Part shown: piece by piece, positions 42,722 through 60,730 of the stretch
Layout: each line of letters begins with the position of its first letter
Position numbering within the stretch: position 1 is the stretch's first letter
Origin: Spinellus fusiger
Lineage: Eukaryota > Mucoromycota > Mucoromycetes > Mucorales > Phycomycetaceae
Length of the DNA: 64,000 bases
NCBI GenBank assembly: GCA_025094145.1
Contig: JALLLS010000014.1
Location: 1 to 64,000, forward strand
Reading direction: 5' to 3'
The notes under the pieces: generated by a model
Told to the model about the DNA's origin: nothing
Databases searched by the model: none
Seen by the model: the letters and a program-made list of their open reading frames with translations, nothing else
Translations under genes and position numbers: made by a program

Positions 42722-44333
42722 TCAAGAGAGGAAAAAGACACACCAGCCAAGGAAGAAATAGTGAATGACAGTGATACTTCAGAAACCAGATCTGCTGCTG
42801 TTTTTGTCCATGGACCCAAATCAGAATCTTCAGAATCTTCAAGTTCTGATCCCAAGGGCAAGAAACGAGTGCGTTCTTCTGTGATAGAAAGTGACGAGGA
42901 TTTTGTAGTGGAGTTACCAAAGAAACAAGTAAAACGTGTTGTAGTGCAGACACCACCCAAGCCTGTACGCCTCCCACGTCGTTCTGCAGGCAGACCTTCT
43001 CGAGATAAGGCACGTCATTTAACAGAGGAAGAAATCAAACAACATGCACCTATCGAATGGATCAAGCACACACAGCGTACATTGTCCAAGTATCATCCTC
43101 AGATAGGAGATCATGTAGTAGTTATGTTGGAAGGCCACCGACATTACTGGAAGTCCTCCAAGATGACAGAGTACTTTGATGAGAAGAATGGTGTTCTCTC
43201 TTCTAATGATCCCGTTGTGTTTGCCACTATTACGAGCATACAATGGCTTGTGGGTCCTCCTGTGTTCTGTCGCCTTAAGCTCTTTTTACAAGAATTAAAT
43301 AATCTTCAGGCTGTTCTTTTCAAAGGGATGGAGCCCCAATGGTCTTCACGTGGACGTGAAGCGACGATCGATTATAGTGATGAGGATGGACGACCCGATT
43401 TCATTGTTCTTTATGAACGGTTTATTTCTTCTATGGAGATCTTTCAGACAATTAAAGTCAATCAAAGAGTAGAGGCCATTTACGATGAAGGACAATACAC
43501 GGGTAAAGTGTGTAACATCAACTCAAGCATGGTATGGAAAGCTGCCAAATGTCAAAGCCCCTGGGCGTATTACCATGTTGTTTGGTAAGTAAGCTAAATA
43601 ACAAGAGTAGTTTAGAATGTAGTCTTGTCCATTACTAAAAAATGAAGATACAACCATTACAATGATAAAGGGATGATACTAGTTCTCCAGCAGAAGACTT
43701 GTCGCCTTGGGAGTTGGTCCCTAGTGGACAGGACTTTCAGCATCGCTATGATGTGGGAGGCTGTCTTACACGTCAAGAGAAACAACGTGCCAAGGATGTT
43801 CTAGCATGGCTCTCTTCTGACAGTGCATTCCAACTTTACCTGCACCAAGTGGATTACCATGTCTACACCAGCTATCTTTCTCATATTGCCTATCCTATTT
43901 GTCTTGAGATGGTGATGCAGCGTCTTGAAAATGACTTTTATAGACGAAAGGAGGCACTTATAGAGGATGTAGAATTGATACGCAAGAATGCCCAAAAATA
44001 TAATCATGAGAGTTCTGCTGCTCATAAAGATGCAGTGAGAATGGCCAATTTTTTCAAAACACGTATGCAGAGTAAGTCATGAATTGTGAATTGTCATGAA
44101 TTATGTACTTATACATTTACAAACGGGTAGATACTCAAATGCCACTGTCTCTTCAGAGGGGACTTCGACGCAAACAGATAGCACAAGAGTCAGATGATGA
44201 ATACCATGAAGAAGAAGAACCCGAGGAGTCTGCAGAGAGTGAGCCTGAAGATAGGAAACAACTTCTTGACCTTGACCTGGAAGATGACGATGAGTTTATT
44301 GACGATGATAACGAGGAAGATGAAGATTACTAA
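38635..44333 (+). CDS. BRWD/PHIP-like WD40-bromodomain chromatin reader
   Basis: Exons: 38803-38952, 39025-39241, 39292-39377, 39427-39501, 39558-39764, 39857-40334, 40418-40485, 40528-41153, 41257-41308, 41375-41547, 41648-41729, 41792-41873, 41947-43584, 43671-44071 and 44131-44333 (~1,500 aa). Order: IFLIAQFLAASPCKETSRVL (LisH-like), EAWFKASELGLV linker, eight WD40 blades (LSGHRNPVYCLAF, IRGHLNVITDITID, LEGHMGSVTDLVYS, LKGHQGETYAVDTH), a long acidic and arginine-rich region, a cryptic Tudor-like IGDHVVVMLEGH, WDDTSSPAEDLSPWELV, and a bromodomain (YPICLEMVMQRLENDFYRRK, KNAQKYNHESS). Human PHIP/BRWD proteins share this order. A possible first exon at 38635-38644 does not join in phase. The frame slips by one around 40147. 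Confidence 0.88.
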
Positions 44334-44533
44334 GTTGTAATTTTTTTAGTGGTGTGAGTGTGAATTATAGAAGTTCACTCCATTCTTTGTATATAAGCAA
44401 GAAATCAAAATAAATCCAAAGACACTCTTCTGTATAAACAGTGTTGTTTCTAGAATGAAGAAAGGTGTTTTTCTTCAGTGGTTTTTATGAGATGAATGGC
44501 TTTAATTCTTTCTCTTTATTTTTATTATCTATT

Positions 44534-48310
<3,777 letters not shown>

Positions 48311-49003
48311 ACTTTATGTTTTCTTCCCCTTTTTGACGCTGCTACTAGGGAAAAATGAATAATGAAAAATGAGTGCTGTTTCCTTGGGCGTATCTTTTTT
48401 TTTTCTTTTCTTTTCTTTTTTTCTTTTTCCAAGAGTGAAGAAATAAACAAACAGGAACAATGACTAAGGAATAGAGCAGAAAAAAAAGAAAAAAAAAGAA
48501 AAGGATTCGGCCTACACTCCACTGGTGGGACAGTTTTTAATAAGAGAAAAAGTAAAAGATAAAAGGAGAACGTCTGCTGTGAGAAGAGGGAGTGTGACTC
48601 TTTTAGTTGTGTTGGAAGAACCGTCCTACCCAAACTACTCTACTCTCCACAGCCAGGAAGTGATCTAAAGCCATCCAATGTGATTCAATGGGATTCAATA
48701 GGATTCAATGGGATTCAATAGGATTCAATAGGATTCAATGGGATCTAAAGTGATGCAAGGTGGCCTAAAGTTGATAATAGGTGATATAAAGCAACAGAGA
48801 ATAGCCTATAGTAGAAGGTGTGATTGTAGATTACCTTTTGCGTACAAAGAAACTGGTATGAAACAATGGCTCTCCATGGCTCTCGTTTTCAGGGACCGTT
48901 GCTTGCTTACTATCGGAGTCTACTTCTCTCTTGTCGGCCAGTATCTGTCAGTATCTGTCAGTATCCGTCAGTGTCAGCCACTCCTTTTTTTTCTTCCATT
49001 GCT
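48311..49003. other. Divergent promoter between YAK1 and AFG2
   Basis: 690 bp between two start codons on opposite strands. It has poly-T/poly-A tracts at 48392-48500, a GGATTCAATRG minisatellite at 48679-48742 and CAGTATCTGT repeats near 48940-48970. An in-frame ATG at 48866 offers a longer AFG2 start. Confidence 0.45.
48679..48742. repeat. GGATTCAATRG minisatellite
   Basis: Five to six tandem 11-bp units alternating AATGG and AATAG, in the YAK1/AFG2 divergent promoter. Confidence 0.85.
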
Positions 49004-52206
<3,203 letters not shown>

Positions 52207-52511
52207 GATGAAACAGTAAGATATAGGAGTGGAGGGGCTTGTAAGTCCTGTATTTTTGTAGAAAGTTCTACATTGGAATAAAAGCCAATAAAGGCGCAGT
52301 GCACAGAGCACTTTTGTAACAGAGTACAGGAATGAGAATCAATATTATTTTGTAATATATTTTTATTGCTCTTTGTAGATTAAAAAGAAGAAAAAAGAAA
52401 TAGTGCTTAGTTGGTGGTGATAGTAGTAGTAATATTGTTGAGTGCGAATGCTATTCTTTTGTTTGTCGTGAAGGAAATTAAAAAAAAAAGAAATCTTCTT
52501 AGTGAATCTAC
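52207..52511. other. Convergent 3' ends of AFG2 and ferritin
   Basis: 305 bp, no gene. GGAATAAAAGCC near 52275 is a likely AFG2 polyadenylation signal. AGTAGTAGTAAT at 52424 and A-runs at 52380-52500 are also present. Confidence 0.5.
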
Positions 52512-53375
52512 TTATTTTCCACCGCTCAAAGCTCTGCTACCGGCACCAGTACCCTCACGGAAAAGCTGTTGGTCCCACAAGTATACGCCAAGCCCTTCAT
52601 TATTTCGTAATAAAAAAAATTATTGCGTCAAAAGAGTGTCTCTTCATGCTTTATCATCAATGCTTACCTTCACCCACAAGATTCAGCTGAGTGACCATAT
52701 CAGCCAACTTCTTGATGGCCTCCACTTGTTCGCCCAAGAAAGTAGACTCAACAAAATCACACATTTGAGGATCATTGTTGCTATCTGCAATTTTGTGCAA
52801 GTTCAACAGTGATTTGTTGACATCTTTCTCCAACTGAAGAGCAGATTCCAGTGCGTTCTTGGCTGACTTCCACTCAGACTAGCAATGGAGACAAGTCAGT
52901 CTACATGCTGCTTGCTATGACTCTTCCACTATCTCAAACCCATGGATGTCATATACACTCTATTCATACCTCAGGTGCTTGTAATGAACGCAAGACAACT
53001 TTTCCACCTCTTGTGTTTTGGTAGTCTATTCCAGAATGAGTGTCCATAGAAACACACCCAGGAAAAATGCAATAAACATATCCCTGTAAAGACAGATATA
53101 CTTACCAATCAAATGTTGTGCATGTTCACGTTCTTCTTCGGCAGAGGCACGGAAGTACTTCTCAAGACCTGTGCATTAAATATTAGTCAATGAAAACAAA
53201 ATAAACAACACACACACTTGTATCTATATTATCACTTACCGGGCAAAGAGACGGAAGAGTGCTGTGCCCAAGAAGACAAGGACAAATACACCTGAGAAGC
53301 CTGCAACTCAGTGTTAATCTGTTGGTTGATAGCTTCTTCGCAAGAGATAGAAAAGTTTTGCTTGGCAAGAGACAT
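52512..53375 (-). CDS. Ferritin, H-type with ferroxidase residues
   Basis: Minus-strand exons 53375-53240, 53168-53106, 53025-52970, 52878-52668 and 52594-52512 give 182 aa, the usual ferritin length. The four-helix bundle is read from [79 protein letters not shown] and [12 protein letters not shown]. Ferroxidase ligands of H-chains are all present: E23, Y30, the E and H of EEEREH, the E of QLEKDV and the Q of GEQVEA. It oxidises Fe(II) and stores iron in a 24-mer. No signal peptide, so cytosolic. Ferritins occur in Mucoromycota but are generally missing from Dikarya. No iron-responsive element is evident upstream of the ATG. Confidence 0.96.
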
Positions 53376-53673
53376 TTTAAAGAAAAATATATGAGTATAA
53401 GAAGGGGCAAAAATAGAAAGTGTTTCATTTTCTTAAATAAAAAAAAAGAATAAAAAGACTGGTAAAATGGGACAGCCTTTTTTTTGGTGGTGGTTGAATG
53501 ATTACTTTCACTAAACTCATTGCTAATTATGCACTTTTATAGCAATGTAGAAGTATTATAATACTTTTAAATTTATTAATCTATTTTATTACTAGGCTTT
53601 ATTCACTCGATGAATCTTACTGAAGGGGGTTTCTTGATAATGGACAATTCACACTTCATGGATAAAGAGAATA
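53376..53673. other. Ferritin upstream region
   Basis: About 300 bp with no gene. It contains the ferritin leader (A-rich on the minus strand) and AT-rich sequence up to the first terminus of the TIR element family at 53674. Confidence 0.4.
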
Positions 53674-54830
53674 TTCACACCAGGAGAAATATAGGATATA
53701 TAAGGAAATAGACGGAATATCAAATCCCAATATTACTCAGATGGACTATACACACTAGGATATTTTGGGATATAAAAGGAATAATTCTGAGAATAAAATC
53801 GCAATGTTTTTATGATTGGCTAATGTGTTTTAAAAGACCTTTTCGCTGTCTAAATGGGATATTTCAAACTCTACTTGCCTGTTTTAGCATTGGCTACTGA
53901 CTTTGCAATTATAAAGTATAGAATTGGCTGTAAAGACAAGAGATAGAGCAAGAGTCACCCCAGAATTACAACTCAGTTACTGCATTTATTGTTTAACATA
54001 ATGTGTTAACTATAAGCCCACAGTATTTGCAGTATAACACTGCTTGGGAAATATTTATTATAGAACACACTGAATTAACTCTAGTGGTCATTGTCCATAA
54101 AATAGAACCAAACTCACTTACATTGAGAACTGTATAGCCATTCATTGACTGAATGTCAACTATCTCTACAACAACTACACCATCATAGTTCACCTTAACA
54201 CTGGTGCTCAAAGAAAAGATAACGTTGTTTCTAATATTATCCTTAAGTCCCAAGGCAGAAAGAGAGGAAAGGTTGTGGGTTTATCTGGCTTTGGCCAGAG
54301 GCAAGTTAGAAATTGTATAGCACAATAGCAATAGTATTCTTATCAATGGCAATCGTCTTATCAAAGGCAGTCAAGACATCAGAAAAGAGGGAAAATAAGC
54401 CAGTCAGACCAACAGCAATACTTTCTGAACTGCTGTTATTATCTGTAGGCTTAAGGGAAATAGCAAGGAGACAAAACTGTTGGATCAACCTAATCTTGGC
54501 TCCAGCAGTGAAAAAACCACTATAGCCTGGTACCTGCCAGTATCCACTTTGGAAGGTATGTACAGACATATAATTTTTCCCAAAGGAAACGGCAACATCT
54601 CGAGAGGGCGAGCGTCTGTTGGTGAAGATGATTCGTTCACGGACGAAATTATTGAACTGTTTGCCTCTTTCTGTCTCGAAGTAAATAGGCGAGGCAAAGC
54701 GAGTGATGCATTCACAAAGATGGCCAAGCAGGCGCAGTTTGAGAGTGCTGCTAATGTATCATAGTTGGCAATTACAATTTTCAACTCTCTAATAATACAC
54801 CCCACCTTGTCCACATAAACATCCAATGAT
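53674..54830 (-). mobile_element. Fragment of the integrase-bearing TIR family with companion ORF
   Basis: Two terminus-like sequences stand in tandem, TTCACACCAGGAG at 53674 and CTATACACACTAGG at 53746, each followed by the family's GATATA(T/A)AAGGAA box. From 53760 to about 54250 the sequence parallels 35040-35530 closely. No integrase remains; instead a longer version of the companion ORF is present. The right end is not identified. Confidence 0.65.
53993..54826 (-). pseudogene. Companion ORF of the TIR family, frame-broken
   Basis: Three minus-strand pieces in order: 54826-54485 (DVYVDKVGCIIREL, CACLAIFVNASLALPRLF, KIICLYIPSKVDTGRYQAI), 54569-54306 (IRLIQQFCLLAISLKPT, VGLTGLFSLFSDVLTAF, KTIAIDKNTIAIVLYNF) and 54253-53993 (GLKDNIRNN, NGYTVLNVSEFGSILWTM). 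The pieces overlap or abut with frame changes, so this is either a broken gene or a spliced one. No known domain was recognised. There is weak amphipathic beta character and no membrane span. Confidence 0.45.
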
Positions 54831-55029
54831 GCCTAAATTCTTTGCATGTAAAGTGACCCTCAATTAGTAACCGCTCTTTTTCTCTCTCTCAAATTCAGAT
54901 TTTCTTTTTTAGTTTTGTACTTTATCTTAATAGTGTTATAAATTTATGAATTCATTAGCTAAAGACGTAAAAGTCTTAATAGTTACATAGAATAGTGACT
55001 AGAATATATAATACTGGGTGTATTGTAAG

Positions 55030-55765
55030 GCTGCTTAGTAACTACCATCAGTCTTTGGCATCAATGACAGCCTGGCATCTCTGCCCCATTCTGGCAATGA
55101 GGGTGTCTGTCACTTCCTTCTATATTTTACTCTATTCCAGCATCAGAGCCCCCCCACCAAGGAGGAATTGGTGGTATATGCCCTTCTGTCCTTCCTAATA
55201 AACTTCTTGAGGTAGGCCCATTGATGCTCGATTGGATTGAGATAAGTATTGTAAGGGACAGTAAAGAGCTATCACTATATCATTTACTACTCTCTAATTG
55301 AGTTACCTTACTCATATGCATTCTATTATTGTATTCCTGTAGGCAATAGCTGACTCAAGGGTTTAGGATAGAGGATTACTTGAGCTCGGGGCGAAAGCTC
55401 ATTTCATCAAGGTACCTCTTCAGAGTCTTGTCTGATACCTTGATGACCATACCTGCCCTAGTGGCTACTTTGGTCTGATAAGAATCACTGACTACTGTTC
55501 TTCTCAGCCACCTAAAGGCTCTGTCGTCCAACTTTCTCTTGCAGCCACTCTTGGGAGAAGGTACCACCAAGACTTTTGCCTTGTAGTGCTTCACTATGTC
55601 TCTCACAGTAGAATCAGGCACGTTAAACATGCGAGATACTTTGGCTTGGGTGGTGTTCATATTCAGCACCTCATGATAAATGGCTAAGCGATTTTCAAAG
55701 CTAGTATATTTTTCATATATCTCGTAGGTTTTGATGATGATCATGGTGTTGGATGAGTCAGACAT
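55030..55765 (-). pseudogene. Tc1/mariner transposase with catalytic middle deleted
   Basis: Minus strand. An ATG at 55765 opens a 130-aa frame: an N-terminal tandem helix-turn-helix (FENRLAIYHEVLNMNTTQAK, VPDSTVRDIVKHYK, then SDKTLKRYLDEMSF) ending at 55376. After ~110 bp without coding sense, the C-terminal end resumes at 55262 with YNTYLNPIEHQWAYLKKFIR (third acidic box), two stops, and TLIARMGQRCQAVIDAK. The first two catalytic aspartate blocks are missing. This lineage differs from the other Tc1 copies in the window. Confidence 0.8.
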
Positions 55766-56370
55766 TATAAAAAAAGAAGTGTTATAAAAAAGAAAAAGAA
55801 AAATAGTGTCTATTATTTTTGGTATAAAAATAGCCCAGAATTTGAAAAACTCCAATTCTTTCTTTTTCTCACTTTATTTTGATCTGTCTTCGAGTTCAGT
55901 GTTTTGTGATATTGTCCTGACTGAAATATCAAAATTACTGGTTGCTGTCGTTAATTATTCGTTGTTCCCCTTGTTCTTATTATTGTTACTTAGTTTGATC
56001 CTTTAATCAAGTCATTGTTATTGTTTTATTTATTCTTTCTATTCTTATTATTTTATGAACGTATGCGCTACACAGCCAACTTCACCACGTATCAATACCA
56101 GTACGTTTTGGATACTATGCAATGTGATTGATCTGACCTTGTAACACTTTCCAAAAGGTAGTATCTGTAAGGGGCCACTGGGAACAGGTAGAAAAAAAGT
56201 ACTAGGCGTTGTGTGTAGAAGATGAGATATGGTATATAGTATAATCTGATAGCAGATATCAGAATACCGATTTTATTATGACAGCTGGATAATTATTTAT
56301 ATTATTGTTTCTATGGTACTATCCAACTATTAAGTGAAATATGTTATACGGAAGATAAAGGTGTGTAGGA
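55766..56370. other. Intergenic region, TE flank
   Basis: No gene. GTACTAGGCGTTGTGTGTAGAAG at 56199-56221 resembles GTACTAGGTGTTGTGCATC at 5875-5893, a short shared repeat of unknown origin. Confidence 0.35.
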
Positions 56371-57580
56371 TCAGTGACAAGGAAGTGATATAAAATAAAT
56401 GATTGGTCTTATTTGGGTCATCACACTAGCCTCATATACATCGTGTCCTCTGCGCTTCTTTATAGAATTTCCTAGTCCAGAATATGTCCACAGCTTTATA
56501 CTATTGTCTGCCATCCCGATAGCCACCTCGTAGGATGCTTCGGTAGAAATAGCAATACTGAGTGGAAACCCACCCTGTCCTTGGATACAATGAACAGGCT
56601 TGTGCATGCCAACATCCCATTTAATTATATGTGTAGGGTGGTGAGTCTTTGTTTCTGTAGAGTGATGAAGGTGTGCTTCTTACCTGTTTATTCAACGAGT
56701 GTAATAAGAGTATGGCCTTGGTGATCCCATAACATACTAAATATTACACGTGAATGATTCTCATTGAATTTATCCATTGTTCTCTGGGTGGGTGGATTGG
56801 GATTGGTTGTATAGTAACAAAGAATACCACCCCTAGCCAAGAAGTAAGTAAGTATACTTGTCAAATCCCAGCCTAATGAACTCTTGCAGATGACTTGATA
56901 GGTAAGTAATGTTTCACTGTTGTGGCGACCATGCAATCTCCACTCACACCATTGTCCTTTTCTTATGTTCCCACAGTGTATTGGGCAGATATTGACAGAC
57001 GAGTACATTGGTGCCACCCGTCATTATCAGACATCTCATACACTGCTGTCATGGCAAGATGTGGGCCCAGTTTTTCAATCCGGATTATGCCATTCAGTTG
57101 TGGACTGAGCTACCACAAAGCCAGACTTGTCTCCTTGTTTTTTTTTGTACATGGTGAGATGGATCTTGTCCCAAAGTACTTATTATCTAGCAGAAATCAA
57201 GACAGCTCCATCTCTAATACATATTAGGGCGGTGACCTCAACCTAAATGAAAACATAAGACCATCAGAACACTGTGGGTCTAGAGGTAGTTGTAGTGGAC
57301 TTACAGCATTCACTCTGAAGGCACCTTGGAACTGCCCGTCAATTAGGCTCCACCCATGGATTACTGGCTCCACCCCATTTGTGAAGCACACTTGACTATG
57401 GGCAGCCACAACCTTTACTCTTTCAAGTAATACAAGAAAGGTAATCTTAAAGGCCATGGTGTCCAGGTCCAATAGAACCATGGCGTTACGTGCTGCATAC
57501 ACATAACTCCTTAGTTATTCCACCACAGACACATAGGACAAATGCCAGCTGGGTGGTGGTGGATATTCCTCACAGCGAAA
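56371..57580 (-). pseudogene. GEMIN5-like WD40 pseudogene, truncated
   Basis: Minus-strand pieces resemble the N-terminal WD40 region of Gemin5, the snRNA-binding SMN-complex subunit. 57580-57240 has PPPPSWHLSYVSVVE, an in-frame TAA, VYAARNAMVLLDLD and LLERVKVVAAHSQVCFTNG. 57017-56688 has RGGILCYYTTNPN and NENHSRVIFSMLWDHQGHTLI. 56607-56400 has KPVHCIQGQGGFPLSIAIS and VAIGMADNSIKLWTYSG. The known Gemin5 sequence has the same order with a GGFAYSLAF and IGVGDGMIRVW counterpart. The internal stop, missing blades between pieces and the abrupt end near 56400 (Gemin5 is about 1,500 aa) point to a pseudogene. Confidence 0.6.
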
Positions 57581-58063
57581 TATATATAGTGTGTGTGTGT
57601 TTTGCATAAAGAAGAAAAAAGAAAGGGCGTTTTTGAGCTAAAGATCAAGCTTTGGGCGCTTTGTGCACATCCTTTTATCACAAATTGTCAAGCGACCTTT
57701 TAGATTGTGATGACATATTTGGCAATAAAGTTTATCACCGGAGGAATTGGTAATTATGCACCATTTCCAAAAAGCAATATCGAGTTTTATGAGATTTTAT
57801 AATATAATCTATACGCAAATGCAACATTACTTTTCTGAAAATAGTGTATGTACACCAGTTTTTTTTCTTTGGCAATGTAGATTTCCTACAAGTGTCATAA
57901 TGTATATTTTTCACTTGGGCACCTTTCTACAAAAAAAAATTGATAAATAGGTATATTATTCATTTTGCTTTTAAATGCCGTTTAACAGTTTGTGATATAT
58001 GTCAATTGGTTTTTGCACATAAAAGACTGCTTTAATTTTTCTGATACATTCTATAGTTTAGTA
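57581..58063. other. AT-rich intergenic region
   Basis: No gene recognised. A short TATATATAGTGTGTGTGTG run lies near 57581-57600. T-runs are near 57861 and 57930. Confidence 0.4.
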
Positions 58064-58305
58064 CAGTGACTTTCTAGAATCTTAGGTAGATCTCAAATTC
58101 AGGCCATAGTTTCACTTTCGAGGATTAAAAGCTTTGTTAAACCTTTTATTTATTCATTGATTTTTCACTATAATGTCTACCTCATTTAACGGCTTTGAAC
58201 AAACCAAAAGACCTATTTGGAAACAAGAATAAAATAGTGATGACTATGGTCAATGGATCAGTTCTGCAAACAAATGACCACCCAAGTGTGCATGAGTACT
58301 TTCAG
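58064..58305 (+). mobile_element. Internally deleted Tc1 remnant
   Basis: ACAGTGACTTTC at 58063 looks like the Tc1 terminus CAGTGGCTTTC. 58160-58300 parallels the start of the 3206-5097 element (ATGTCTACCTCATTTAACG, then ATGGATCAG and ATGACCACCCAAGTG) with about 240 bp deleted between. No catalytic part is left. It ends where a terminus of the TIR family begins. Confidence 0.7.
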
Positions 58306-58370
58306 AAAAATATTGCGATTTTATTCTCAGATTTTTTTTTAATATTTTCTAAGAATCTTTGGGTGTGTTG
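58306..58370 (-). mobile_element. Isolated terminus of the integrase-bearing TIR family
   Basis: Read on the minus strand it begins CAACACACCCAAAGATTC and continues to TCTGAGAATAAAATCGCAA, matching the left end of the 35023 element and of the 53746 copy. It shows a shared, repeatable outer boundary for the family. Confidence 0.75.
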
Positions 58371-59577
58371 TCGTCAATGAGCTCTTTAGTCCAAAGGAAA
58401 TGTATTCAGTTAACAGGTAGTTAAACTTTCTTTTTTTTTTATTATTATTTATTATTTATGTCTTTTCGACTTTTCTACTACTAGTATTGTAGTTTCAAGG
58501 GTATGCTATTGAGTACTACCAACTATTATCATCACTTAATATTTGGTGACATCCCATTCTCAGTATAGTAGTTGGATTTATCATTCACAAAAGGATTTTA
58601 CTGTCAATGATGATAAATGTCTTTACGACAGTGTATTTGATTGAATTGACATACTTTTTTTTTGGTAACTACTTAATTTCTATTTTTATGCTCTTTCTAT
58701 ATATATTAATATATACAATCTAAAAGTCCTAGCTGTCAAAATTTTCCATTGTAAGAGTCTTCATAAACTACTCAAATGATAGTAGAAAGAAGAAGAAAGG
58801 AAGAAATAAATCCAGTTTACACCTTGGGTAAGGTTTGTTGATCTTTCAAACTCACTTTCAGTAAGAAGTACAAGTATTATGCCTGTCTACTCTGAGTTTG
58901 AAGAATAGAGTGCAGTAGTTGGTGGAGACTTGTAACAAATGTCACAGAAGTGTGAAAAATCTTTTTGGGAGAAAATCAACAGGGTTTCTCCCTTAAAGAA
59001 AACACCCCAAAAGAGTACATTTCAAAGTATTTTATTTTTTATTTTTGGGTGCGATTTGCTAATTGCATATTGGGCATATTAGCCACTCTATAAGATCTTT
59101 CTGAAAAATAAAATTAAGATAAACATATAAAGACTCTAAGTACTTAACTGTATAGAATAGGAAACAGAAAGATATATGAATACACATTCTCAAATGAAGA
59201 GAAATGAGAGATGTTGGTGAATGACAATGCAGAAATAGACATCCACCTAGAAAGGTATAAGGTGTTATCATATTCTATTTTTTTGATCTACCGACCAAGA
59301 AGGTTTTATTTTTCATTTTTTAAGTAAAGTGCAATAATAATACTAATAATAAAAGAAAGGGGTCGTATCATATGTCCAAGGCTAAAGAAACCCTCAGTGT
59401 ATGATATACTACTATCCTTTTCCTTGTTTTGCTGTCCATAGAGTGGCCTGCTTACAACTGCATGGAAGAGAAGACTAAGAGCATTAAAAAGCAGTCCCAA
59501 AAACAAGAAAGAGCAAATAGACTGTCTCCAATGCCAGGCTTCCTCTTTAATTTTTTCTTCTCCCCTTCTTCCCTGTC
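58371..59577. other. Intergenic region upstream of RRP40
   Basis: 1.2 kb, AT-rich, no gene recognised. T-runs are at 58430 and 58653. A pyrimidine-rich leader (CTTCTCCCCTTCTTCCC) immediately precedes the RRP40 start codon. Confidence 0.4.
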
Positions 59578-60415
59578 ATGCACATTCTACAGCCTAATCA
59601 AGTCGTTCTTCCTGGGGATATTATTCCAGTGTCAACACACACCTCGACCTCAGACGACACATTGGTTCTTGGGCCTGGATTAAGACAGGAGGGAGACACT
59701 ATTGTTGCTATTAAGGCAGGTCTATTGCGCCATTTGGAGGCAGGTAATCGGTGGTGGATCGAAAGCAATCAAAAGAGAGTGAGTCCCTTCTATCAACATG
59801 GAGCATAGAAAAGACAGTGTTGGCTGATATACAGCATAGTATATTGCAGCAGCAGGAGAATCTGTCCTTGGTACAGTCACAGCCCGCTTAGCTGAGTTCT
59901 ACAGAGTGGACATTGGCACTGCCCATGCTGCTGTTCTGCCTGTGTTGGCATTTGAAGGGGCTACCAAACGCAACAAACCTAATGTGAATGTGCGATCACT
60001 GGTCTATTGTCGTGTCGCCATGGCCAACCCAGACATGGAGGCTGAACTTGAGTGTATCAATCCAACCACAGCAAAAGCAGATGGATTTGGAGAAGTCAGA
60101 GGAGGCTATGTATTTACCTGTTCTCTAGGCCTGTGTCGAAGGTAATGAGAATTAAAAGAAAAAAAGAAAAAAGAAAAAAGAAAAAAAAGAGAATAACTTA
60201 TGGATTCTACTAGACTGTTAAATCCCAAAACACCCATTCTCGCTCTTTTGGGTGAAGAAATACCCTTTGAACTGGCTGTGGGCATGAATGGCCGTGTATG
60301 GGTCAATGCAAACACAGTCAAAGAAACAATTCTTGTCTCTAATGCGATACAGAACTCTGAATATTTGAGTGAGGATGAACTTCACTCTATGGTGCAACAA
60401 TTGATGCAAGGATAA
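59578..60415 (+). CDS. RRP40: Exosome complex cap subunit Rrp40 (EXOSC3)
   Basis: Exons 59578-59778, 59840-60141 and 60214-60415 give 234 aa (yeast 240). The N-terminal domain has VVLPGDIIP. The S1 domain follows with YIAAAGESVLGTVTARLAEFYRVDIG and LPVLAFEGATKRNKPNVNVRSLVYCRV. The KH domain has CSLGLCRRLLNP, IPFELAVGMNGRVWVNA (GMNG loop) and TILVSNAI. FEGATKRNKPNV is diagnostic of Rrp40 versus Rrp4 and Csl4. It forms part of the RNA-binding cap of the 3'-5' exosome in nucleus and cytoplasm. The start fits the family N-terminus. Confidence 0.95.
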
Positions 60416-60730
60416 ACAGTAGAACTCAACAGAGAATAAACAGAGCCAAAGATACACAGCAAAATAAAGACATGGCCAACCATTGTAAATACTACTACAA
60501 ATACCACTTTATGTTTCTTTTCCCTTGTATGGATTTTAGACACATCCTGTGCCTATAGAAGGTGGAGAGTAAAGAGACAGAAGCAAAGAGATATTTTTCT
60601 TTTTCTTTTCTTGTTAGAGATATCTATCTGCTCTCATGTTTGCCTTTCTTTTTTATATTATCTTTCTTTTTTTTAAATTAACCATCTAGAGAGTGTTTGG
60701 ATCAACATGCCTTGTTATGAAGCCCCTTTG

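Noticed and set aside
42445..42960. Serine-rich minus-strand frame opposite the BRWD-like gene
   Set aside because: Antisense of the GAA/GAG-rich acidic linker; no independent signals.
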